A stretch of DNA of 45,179 bases, from positions 1 through 45,179 of the forward strand of contig JAJYKL010000027.1 in assembly GCA_021788625.1 (NCBI GenBank). Reading direction: 5' to 3'. The DNA comes from Chloroflexota bacterium. Its GTDB lineage: Bacteria; Chloroflexota; Anaerolineae; J036; Brachytrichaceae. Below the pieces are notes generated by a model. It was not told the DNA's origin. It did no database searches and worked only from the letters and a program-made list of their open reading frames with translations. The position numbers and the translations under genes are program-made. Numbering within the stretch: the stretch's first letter is position 1; every line of letters begins with the position of its first letter. Shown in pieces: positions 23,753 to 30,714 of the stretch.

Positions 23753-24763
23753 TCAGCGGAAGACCGTCGAAACATCAGGGGATGACATGACGGGGTTATT
23801 GTTATAGTGGAAACAACTCACTGCGCGATTCTCGTCCGTGGTGTATAGAGGCGGCTTGCTGCTCCAGCACTGCTCCATCACCAATGGACAGCGGTTGGCA
23901 AACTTGCAGCCACCCGCTTTACGGGCAACCTGGGATGAATCCTCAGCTTCCCGTCCTCCCCAGTTTTTGCTCTTGTCTGGCAGGGGGATGGATGCAACCA
24001 GTAGCTGTGTATAGGGATGCTTCGGGTTGCGAATCACCTGATCGACTGTGCCGGTCTCGACAACTGAACCAGAGTACATGATGATGATATTCTCAGCGAT
24101 TTGATAGGCGGTGGTCAAGTCATGGGTAATGTACACGACTGAGATGGCAAAGTCCTGTTTCAGCCTGCTCAGGCTGGCCAGAATGGTAGCACGCAGGGAC
24201 GCGTCTACCATCGAGACGGGTTCGTCAGCCATGATCATCTGGGGGTGACATAAAAGCGCACGAGCCACCATCAAGCGTTGTCGCTGCCCACCACTGAGCT
24301 GATGAGGATAACGTCCCAATGTCTCAGCGGGACGGAGACCAACCATCTCCATAGCTTCTATAATTCGTTGATTTGCCTCTGCATTGGTCTTCGCCAGGCC
24401 AAAGTGTTTAATAGGTGTCTGCAGCACATGATCCACTCGATAAAATGGATTGTAGGCTGCGTAGGGGTCCTGGAAGATTGGTTGAACCTCGCGACGCAAT
24501 TGCATTTTCTCATCTGCACTCATTTTCACAAGATTCTTCCCGCGATAGTAGACCTGACCTGATGTAGGGGCAATCTGTCCCTGCATCAATAATGAAAGCG
24601 TTGTCTTCCCGCTACCGCTTTCCCCAGCGATGGCGATGATGGTGGGGTGGTCATCCAGGATGGATAGCGTTACATTATCCACGGCGACGGTTGAATCATC
24701 GTGACCTATAACGCTGCCCCCAAAGATCTTCGTTACATTTTTCATTTCGAGCAAATTCGCCAT
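23753..24763 (-). CDS. Family-5 ABC importer ATPase, DppF/OppF-type
   Basis: 336 residues. Walker A is GESGSGKT (47-54), the signature LSGGQRQR comes near 165, and Walker B is MIMADEP. The C-terminal oligopeptide-transporter extension has the Cys-containing KFANRCP...C pattern, where some relatives hold an iron-sulfur cluster. It would pair with the ATPase part of the fused protein encoded just upstream to energise uptake. A GAAGGAG lies about 9 bases before the ATG at 24763, and the gap to the fusion gene is 27 bases. It is the last gene of the operon, which ends near the REP-like repeat. Confidence 0.93.
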   Translation of the reverse strand: MANLLEMKNVTKIFGGSVIGHDDSTVAVDNVTLSILDDHPTIIAIAGESGSGKTTLSLLMQGQIAPTSGQVYYRGKNLVKMSADEKMQLRREVQPIFQDPYAAYNPFYRVDHVLQTPIKHFGLAKTNAEANQRIIEAMEMVGLRPAETLGRYPHQLSGGQRQRLMVARALLCHPQMIMADEPVSMVDASLRATILASLSRLKQDFAISVVYITHDLTTAYQIAENIIIMYSGSVVETGTVDQVIRNPKHPYTQLLVASIPLPDKSKNWGGREAEDSSQVARKAGGCKFANRCPLVMEQCWSSKPPLYTTDENRAVSCFHYNNNPVMSSPDVSTVFR

Positions 24764-24790
24764 TCCAGTTTCTCCTTCAGGTATCTCAGA

Positions 24791-26728
24791 CTAGGCGTAC
24801 GGCACTTCGGTAGCTTCCACACCATCCAGCTTGATATGCATGGAAGGTAACTCTGTATGTTCTGGATACAGGTGGCACGCTACTTGCCGCCCGCCTTGCA
24901 TTTCCTGTACCGCAGGAGCCTCGGAGCGGCATCGTTCGAAAGCAAGTGGGCAACGTGGGTGGAAGGTGCAGCCGCTGGGCAGGTTGAGCAACTCAGGTGG
25001 CAGGCCTGGAATGCTGACCAGGGCATGTTTCCCATCCAGCGAAGGCAAACTATCAATCAGGAGGCGAGTGTAGGGGTGGTAGGGGTTGGCCAGCACGTCC
25101 TGCACGCTGCCTCGCTCAACCAGCTTGCCTGCATAAAGCACGCCTATGGTGTCGGAAAACTGAGTGATAAGACCCATGTCGTGACCAATAAGGACGACTG
25201 CTGCTCCCAGCTCCTCCTGGAGCCGTCCCATGGTTGACATCACCTGCTGTTGGACCACCACGTCCAGCGCACTGGTGGGTTCATCCGCAATGATGACCTT
25301 GGGGTGCAGGATGGTGGCAATAGCCATGGCCGCGCGTTGTTTCATCCCGCCGCTTAATTGGTGTGGGAAGCGGCGTGCGATCGCGGGCTTGAGCCCCACT
25401 TTTGTCAAAGCCTGGCCGACCATATCGTCAAGCTTCTGCTTGGACATGCGTCCCATGTGGAATAATATGGCATCGGTAATCTGGGGTCCAATACGCATAA
25501 CCGGATTGAGCGAATTCATGGCGGCTTGTGGCATCAAGGCGATATCTTTCAGGCGAATCCGATTCACATCGCGATCGGAGATTTGCAGCAAATCGCGGCC
25601 ATCAAGTAGAACCTGTCCCCCTACGATGTAGGCCGGTGGGCGCGAAAGGCGCATCATCGCCGTGGCCATGGTAGTTTTTCCGGAACCTGACTCGCCGATC
25701 AAACCCATGCGCTCGCCTGGCCGTAGTGCAAAGGAGACATCATCCACGGCCTTGACTACACCAGCAGCCGTTTCGTAAATGACTTTCAGGTTCTTCACTT
25801 CCAGCACGGCACCCCGTGAAATACTCGTAGCTGTGCTACCAGGCTGGATGGCTCGCCGGGCCCGGGCGCGTGCCCGGTTGATGGGAATGGCGGGGTTGAG
25901 ATAGCGGTCCAATCCAAAGGAAACGAAAAACAGACCAATGAAGATAAGCGCAATCACTACAATAGGTGGACCCCACCACCACCACATGCCACGCAGCACC
26001 GCGCTAAACCTTTGTGACCAGAAAATCATCATACCCAGAGTAGGAATCACATTGTTCCCAAGGCCAAGTACCTCCAAAGCCATGACGGTGGCAATACCCA
26101 TCGTTACTGCGCCGATAAAGCTTGCCAGCATCAGAGGTAACAGGTTAGGCATTACCTCACGGAATAACACTTCGAGTTCGGTCTCACCATTGGCGCGCGC
26201 CACGGCTGTGTAACTGCGCTCTCGAATCGTAAGCACCATTGAACGGATGCCGCGGGCCGTGCCGGACCAGGTGAGAAAGCCGACGACCACCGATACCACC
26301 ACGATATTTGGGCGGTCCATGCGCGCCACGACCAATATCATAAAGGCGATTGAGGGGATGGCCATCAAGACATCCGAAAAAGTGCGGATCAGCCAATCCG
26401 CCCATCCACCAAAGAAGCCTGCGACAAGTCCCAGGGACAAACCGAGAAAAACGCTGATCAAGCCAGCGATCAAGCCGACGCGCAGGGTGGGCGGTACAGC
26501 CAAAATCAATGTGGTGAACACATCACGCCCCTGCGAATCAGAGCCGAACACATTCTGCGCGGTGGGCGCCAGGTTGGGATCCACAGCCCCCACACGAGCC
26601 ATCTTCTGGTTCACCACAACAGGTCCCACAAACGAAACAGCCACGATGAAGATGAGGATCGCAGCTCCAAAGATCAAACTGGGATTTAGCTTCGTGTTCC
26701 GAAACAAACCACGTTTCACAGCGGCCAT
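24791..26728 (-). CDS. Fused ABC permease-ATPase (DppC-DppD)
   Basis: 645 residues combining two subunits that are normally separate. Residues about 1-290 are a DppC-type permease with about six membrane segments and the coupling loop VARANGETELEVLFREVMPNLLP. Residues about 305-645 are a DppD-type ATPase with Walker A GESGSGKT, signature LSGGMKQR, Walker B VIIADEP and the C-terminal FHPRCP cysteine motif. The join near 285-305 is Arg/Ala-rich (NRARARARRA). The frame is continuous, so this is a true fusion, not a sequencing frameshift. GGAGG lies 6 bases before the ATG at 26728. It works with DppB upstream and DppF downstream, giving the usual two permease and two ATPase domains. Confidence 0.93.
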   Translation of the reverse strand: MAAVKRGLFRNTKLNPSLIFGAAILIFIVAVSFVGPVVVNQKMARVGAVDPNLAPTAQNVFGSDSQGRDVFTTLILAVPPTLRVGLIAGLISVFLGLSLGLVAGFFGGWADWLIRTFSDVLMAIPSIAFMILVVARMDRPNIVVVSVVVGFLTWSGTARGIRSMVLTIRERSYTAVARANGETELEVLFREVMPNLLPLMLASFIGAVTMGIATVMALEVLGLGNNVIPTLGMMIFWSQRFSAVLRGMWWWWGPPIVVIALIFIGLFFVSFGLDRYLNPAIPINRARARARRAIQPGSTATSISRGAVLEVKNLKVIYETAAGVVKAVDDVSFALRPGERMGLIGESGSGKTTMATAMMRLSRPPAYIVGGQVLLDGRDLLQISDRDVNRIRLKDIALMPQAAMNSLNPVMRIGPQITDAILFHMGRMSKQKLDDMVGQALTKVGLKPAIARRFPHQLSGGMKQRAAMAIATILHPKVIIADEPTSALDVVVQQQVMSTMGRLQEELGAAVVLIGHDMGLITQFSDTIGVLYAGKLVERGSVQDVLANPYHPYTRLLIDSLPSLDGKHALVSIPGLPPELLNLPSGCTFHPRCPLAFERCRSEAPAVQEMQGGRQVACHLYPEHTELPSMHIKLDGVEATEVPYA

Positions 26729-26800
26729 TCTGTCCTCCGGCGTCTGGTGTTCAATTGGTGAAAAATCGAGGCGTCCACTTCCGTTTGTTCTCTCTCTGAC

Positions 26801-27799
26801 TTACTTCCCGTAACGAATACGCGGGTCGATGAGGGGATAGATAAGATCAACGATCAGGAGCGCGGTAGACGCGCATAACACCATGATCGCCACGGTGCCA
26901 TTTATGACGAAGTAGTCCTTCTCGCTGATGGCGGCGAAAATCAAATTCCCGATTCCAGGATAGTTGAAGATCGACTCGATGATCACACCACTGCCCAGAA
27001 TGAGACCGAAAGCGATCGCCAATCCCGTTACCTGGGGAAGTAGTGCGTTGCGGACTCCATACCTCATGAACACGTTACGATCAGGCAATCCTTTGGCTTG
27101 GGCAAAGGTGATGTAGTCTTCACCCAGTACCGTCACCAGCGTAGCGCGCATACTGAGCGCCCATGAACCAACCCCAAACAAGACCAAAGCCAGTGCGGGT
27201 AAGATCGCATGCCTGAGGATATTGGCGGCTGTTTTCCAATCCCAGCGCAAGATCAAAATCGGATCGTAACCACCGCCTGAAGGCAAAATACCCCATTGCA
27301 CCGCAAAGACCCAGATTAATGCTAACCCGAACAGGTAAAAAGGTATGGCCGAAATGACCATGAGTAATGGGACCAAACCTTGCATGAAGCGAGGGGAGTT
27401 TGGCCAAGCGAGCAGTGCCCCAAGTGCCGAACCAACAATAAACGCAAAGATTATCGCTACAGACATAAATCCGAGGGTCCATGGAATAGCAGCCAGAATC
27501 TTTGATGCCACGGTAGCGGGATAATCATAAAGTGAATATCCCAGGTTCAGATGGATCAGATCATTCCAATAATTGATATATTGCTTCCACAGCGGCTGGT
27601 CGAGACCAAATTTCTGGTTGTAGGACTTAACCCAGGCTTGTATATCGACATTCTGTGTACCGGCGGCTGCAGCCTTAACCTGCAATGCTTCCTGGATAGG
27701 GTCGCCGGGGATGACACGCGGTAGCAGGAAGGTGAGTGAGTTCGCTATGAAGATGATCAAAAAGAACTGGAGAAATCTCTGGCCGATGTACCGAAGCAT
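26801..27799 (-). CDS. Family-5 ABC importer permease, DppB-type
   Basis: 332 residues with about six membrane segments. The N-terminus MLRYIGQRFLQFFLIIFIANSLTF is the classic DppB start, and the coupling loop YITFAQAKGLPDRNVFMRYGVRNALLP is clear; DLIYPLIDPRIRYG ends the protein as usual. AGGAGG stands 5 bases before the ATG at 27799; a TTG one codon further up is possible. It forms the translocation channel with the permease half of the fusion protein. Between it and the binding-protein gene there is a strong hairpin, which would lower its expression relative to the binding protein. Confidence 0.93.
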   Translation of the reverse strand: MLRYIGQRFLQFFLIIFIANSLTFLLPRVIPGDPIQEALQVKAAAAGTQNVDIQAWVKSYNQKFGLDQPLWKQYINYWNDLIHLNLGYSLYDYPATVASKILAAIPWTLGFMSVAIIFAFIVGSALGALLAWPNSPRFMQGLVPLLMVISAIPFYLFGLALIWVFAVQWGILPSGGGYDPILILRWDWKTAANILRHAILPALALVLFGVGSWALSMRATLVTVLGEDYITFAQAKGLPDRNVFMRYGVRNALLPQVTGLAIAFGLILGSGVIIESIFNYPGIGNLIFAAISEKDYFVINGTVAIMVLCASTALLIVDLIYPLIDPRIRYGK

Positions 27800-27822
27800 C
27801 AAGCCCTCCTTAATGCGGACTG

Positions 27823-27853
27823 AAAGAGGGCAGCACTCGTTGCTGCCCTCTTT
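27823..27853 (-). terminator. Hairpin between binding-protein and permease genes (importer 1)
   Basis: AAAGAGGGCAGC (27823-27834) pairs with GCTGCCCTCTTT (27842-27853): 12 bp with a 7-base loop. On the minus strand only CTTTC follows, so partial termination or mRNA 3'-end protection fits best, letting the binding protein be made in excess. Confidence 0.75.
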
Positions 27854-27865
27854 TGCACGAGAAAG

Positions 27866-29737
27866 TTACTGGGCTGGTCGGAGCTTCAACGTCATCAAGA
27901 AGATATCGCGCCAACAGGGGAATGGTGCTACGTACGGGTCATCTGAGTTTGGATAACCTGTCCAGTAGGTATAGTTCCCAGGGATGACGTGCAATTCGTC
28001 AGCCAGGACGATAGTCGGCATATCTTCCAGATATATCTTTGTCGCGGCAATGACCTGGGCCATGTACTTTGGATCATCCTTGTTGGGGATCATGTTCTCC
28101 ATGGTACTTGTCGCGGCGTCCATCGCAGGATTCTTGTAACGCCAGCCGTACATACCGTTCGTGTTGTTGGTGCCGATCGGTGCATAGTACTTGCTGTTAA
28201 AGCCCTGCAAGGTATCCCAGGGGTCGAAGTTACTGCCACAGAACACGTAGACCATTGCGTCATAGGTTCCGGCAATAACCTCGTTACCCGTTGAGTTCGT
28301 GCGGTCCGGGCTCTCAGTTACATCAAATCCGGCATCGGTATATTGCTGGGTCAGAACAGGGCCGATAGGAGCCAGCCAGTTGGGTGTGCGGATAACGAAT
28401 TTTGCGGTCTTGCCATCCTTGGTCCACATACCGCTGGAGTTCTTCGTGTATCCAGCAGCCGTCATGTATTGTTCCACTTTTTGGGCGCTGGGCGTGCCCC
28501 GATCATAACTATCGATTGTGGTCTTTAAGTCGCCCGTGACCCAGTTCGAAATGTAGCGTGAGAAGGGTACAACCTCTGGCGCAGTGCTTCCCAGATAAGC
28601 CAGGTCAACCAGCTTCTTGCGGTCGGTGGCGTAATTAAGTGCCAGGCGCACGTTCTTATCTTTGAAGATTGGTTGATCGTTGTTTAGCATCAGATCGTAC
28701 AAGCAGCCATCTGGTGCACCGCGTATTTTACCGCTCTTAAACCAGGGGATCAGTTTGTTATTTTTCTGATAAGCTGCCAGGTAGGTGCCGATCAGAAGCG
28801 GTCCACCGTAGTCGATCTGGTTGGTGATGTACTTTTCAGCCATCGCCTCGTCACTACCAAATGGTATGACGATGATGCGCTTGGGAGCTGGCATCTGCTT
28901 TTGGAAGCCTGTCTTCACTGCCCACCAATGATCCAGTTCGTCCAAAACGATTTGCGTGCCCGATGCGGACACTACATGGTAGGGTCCCGTGAACACTGGC
29001 CAGCCTTTGGACAGATCATAGAATGTGAACTTCTTGAGGTCTGGCTGGTTCTTGAAGATATGCTCGGGCACAATGGCGAAGTGGTATTCCCAACCAATAA
29101 CCAGCGGGTACATATAGCGTGAGTTGGGCTTATTCAAGTCGATTACCACGGTGTAATCGTCTGTGCAGCTTACCTGCTTAGTCCACGTCTTGAAGTACGA
29201 CGACTGGTTCATGTCTGGGGCACCAGCGATGGTTGTATCGATGGTGTACTTGACATCCGTGCATGTAAACGGTTGCCCATCAGACCATTCCACGCCTTTA
29301 CGTAGATTGATCGTCCACTGGGTAAAATCGGCATTGTGGCTATACTTCTCAGCCAACCATGGAATTTCAGTTCCATCGTTCAGGTTGCGATAGAAGAGAG
29401 CCTCGGACATGCCCGCGTTACCACCATTGCCGCGTAGGGCATTGCCAGCATTCATGAGCGGATTCCAGTTATCAAACGCTGGAATTGCACCACCCGTGTC
29501 AGACCAAAGAGTGACAACATACGTCTGATTGCGTGGAACATCCTTAACGACACCGGGTTGAGAGGGCTGCGTTGTGGCGGGGGCTTGTGTCGCCGCAGGA
29601 GCCTGAGTGGCTTGTGTCCCCTGCGTTGCGGCAGGGGCAGAAGTGGGTTGGCTTGTGGAAGCACCAGTACACGCGCTTGCCACCATTATCGTAGCAACTA
29701 GCACAGATATTCGACCATAAACGCGATTTCGAGACAT
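27866..29737 (-). CDS. Family-5 extracellular solute-binding lipoprotein (importer 1)
   Basis: 623 residues. Signal sequence with lipobox VASAC (C23), then an Ala/Pro/Thr/Gln-rich linker (about 25-62) typical of Chloroflexota lipoproteins. The SBP_bac_5 domain follows, with WTINLRKGVEWSDGQPFTCTDVKYT and FTGPYHVVSASGTQIVLDELDHWW as family marks. It captures oligopeptides or, as in several thermophiles, oligosaccharides; the neighbourhood of glycosidases makes sugar binding possible but unproven. AGGAG stands about 11 bases before the ATG at 29737. The operon order is binding protein, DppB, DppC-DppD fusion, DppF. It is transcribed from the promoter at 30090-30122 through a leader of about 350 bases. 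Confidence 0.93.
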   Translation of the reverse strand: MSRNRVYGRISVLVATIMVASACTGASTSQPTSAPAATQGTQATQAPAATQAPATTQPSQPGVVKDVPRNQTYVVTLWSDTGGAIPAFDNWNPLMNAGNALRGNGGNAGMSEALFYRNLNDGTEIPWLAEKYSHNADFTQWTINLRKGVEWSDGQPFTCTDVKYTIDTTIAGAPDMNQSSYFKTWTKQVSCTDDYTVVIDLNKPNSRYMYPLVIGWEYHFAIVPEHIFKNQPDLKKFTFYDLSKGWPVFTGPYHVVSASGTQIVLDELDHWWAVKTGFQKQMPAPKRIIVIPFGSDEAMAEKYITNQIDYGGPLLIGTYLAAYQKNNKLIPWFKSGKIRGAPDGCLYDLMLNNDQPIFKDKNVRLALNYATDRKKLVDLAYLGSTAPEVVPFSRYISNWVTGDLKTTIDSYDRGTPSAQKVEQYMTAAGYTKNSSGMWTKDGKTAKFVIRTPNWLAPIGPVLTQQYTDAGFDVTESPDRTNSTGNEVIAGTYDAMVYVFCGSNFDPWDTLQGFNSKYYAPIGTNNTNGMYGWRYKNPAMDAATSTMENMIPNKDDPKYMAQVIAATKIYLEDMPTIVLADELHVIPGNYTYWTGYPNSDDPYVAPFPCWRDIFLMTLKLRPAQ

Positions 29738-30089
29738 GGCATTTCTCCTGTTCGTTGTGGGGCCTTACCCCTGTCTCCTCGCAATAACACAATGTAGAAC
29801 GATGCGTACGACGTACTGGATCTTATTGATATCTATTTTCTAATCTGGGCTGATTCACCTCCTTGGTGTCCCCGGAGTATTGCTAAACTCTGGTACTTTT
29901 CACAGCGTGGGCGGGAGTATGTGTGTTCTGTGGAGAGATTGCGTCTTCCATCGGCATGGGTATTTGCAGATTGTGCAGCCAGTGCTTTGAGCCATCACCC
30001 ACACGGGCGAGCAGGCACTTCTGATAGGCTTGCTCTTTATGCCATTCACTCCTCGACACTATGCGATCTCCTAGCCAATGGTAACATGT
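29738..30089 (-). other. Long 5' leader of the importer-1 operon
   Basis: About 350 bases between the likely transcription start near 30086 and the binding-protein ATG, without a protein gene. Visible items are a short inverted repeat GTACGACGTAC near 29816 and, on the minus strand, GAGGAG before an ATG-GCA-TAA start-stop triplet near 30044. The segment from about 30041 to 30080 (GCCAT...CTCCT...TAGCC) resembles the matching part of the importer-2 leader. No known riboswitch pattern is recognised. Confidence 0.45.
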
Positions 30090-30122
30090 TAAAGTGTACC
30101 GATGCTCTGGTCAAATGTCAAT
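30090..30122 (-). promoter_or_regulatory. Promoter/operator of importer-1 operon
   Basis: On the minus strand TTGACA (30121-30116), a 17-base spacer and TACACT (30098-30093). The whole 33-base block aligns without gaps to the importer-2 promoter at 25 of 33 positions, including the flanking TTTA after the -10 and a TGACCA just inside the -35. Conservation of the spacer half-site suggests a shared regulator. Confidence 0.8.
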
Positions 30123-30259
30123 CATGTAATAAAAATACTTACTGTTTCGGCAAAACAGTTTGCTGGTGTATCATATGCGCAACATCCAGATTTGTTCACA
30201 TTTACAGATTGGTGTTTATTAAGGTTGCTCAAAGCTAGTGCGCTAATAATATGTACTAG

Positions 30260-30265
30260 GATAAT
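30260..30265 (+). promoter_or_regulatory. Candidate -10 (GATAAT) of the small membrane protein gene
   Basis: GATAAT ends 6 bases before the ATG at 30272, which would give a leaderless transcript. An alternative promoter is TTGCTC (30225-30230), 16 bases, TAATAT (30247-30252), giving a leader of about 13 bases. Both leave no room for a ribosome site. Confidence 0.45.
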
Positions 30266-30271
30266 ATCTAT

Positions 30272-30643
30272 ATGACAAGGCGAATTGATCAGTTGTATCA
30301 ACCCTCCATTATGCAGTACGTAGTGTGTTATGCCATATGGCTTTGCATGGCCGTGGCGACGATTTTCCTGGCGATGCAGGTTCGCGCTAATTTATTGACT
30401 CCTGTCTTTCTACTGCCCATCGACCCCCGTACACTTATCGTCGTAAATGATGCAACCATCTTTACCTTCGGAATCGTTGCACTGATCTCCATCCTGGTCA
30501 TGGAATACCTCTTGCGCACGGGATTGACGAGACACAATTTCTGGCCACGTGTAGCCCGTCTGATCGTCATCCTGGCCATCGTTCTCGGTTTATCTTACGG
30601 TGTGCAAATCGCTAGTGTGGCTCTGTTGACAGCCAAAGGTTGA
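30272..30643 (+). CDS. Small three-helix membrane protein, unknown function
   Basis: 123 residues, not recognised. Three hydrophobic segments are clear: about 15-36 (VVCYAIWLCMAVATIFLAM), 62-80 (FTFGIVALISILVMEYLL) and 95-117 (VARLIVILAIVLGLSYGVQ). The termini are short and charged. It lies alone between the importer-1 promoter and the convergent FtsX-type permease, ends at a good bidirectional terminator, and is preceded by a -10 box 6 bases from the ATG. A real gene is supported by the hydrophobic pattern, the promoter and the terminator. No function can be assigned. Confidence 0.7.
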   Translation: MTRRIDQLYQPSIMQYVVCYAIWLCMAVATIFLAMQVRANLLTPVFLLPIDPRTLIVVNDATIFTFGIVALISILVMEYLLRTGLTRHNFWPRVARLIVILAIVLGLSYGVQIASVALLTAKG

Positions 30644-30658
30644 TGATCTGGTGAAAGA

Positions 30659-30687
30659 AACCTCACAGGTGCCCAACCTGTGAGGTT
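30659..30687. terminator. Bidirectional terminator
   Basis: AACCTCACAGGT (30659-30670) pairs with ACCTGTGAGGTT (30676-30687): 12 bp with a 5-base loop. ACCGTTTT follows on the plus strand and TTTCTTTC on the minus strand. It serves the 123-residue membrane protein gene and the convergent permease gene ending at 30715. Confidence 0.88.
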
Positions 30688-30714
30688 ACCGTTTTCGCGT
30701 ACTCTGGTGCGCCC

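Noticed and set aside
25830..25880. Possible frameshift joining two importer genes
   Set aside because: The frame is continuous, both domains are complete, and such fusions are known; treated as a true fusion.
26247..26813. 188-codon open frame on the plus strand inside the fused importer gene
   Set aside because: Antisense to the permease half; composition (Thr/Lys-rich, no domain) reflects the complementary strand.
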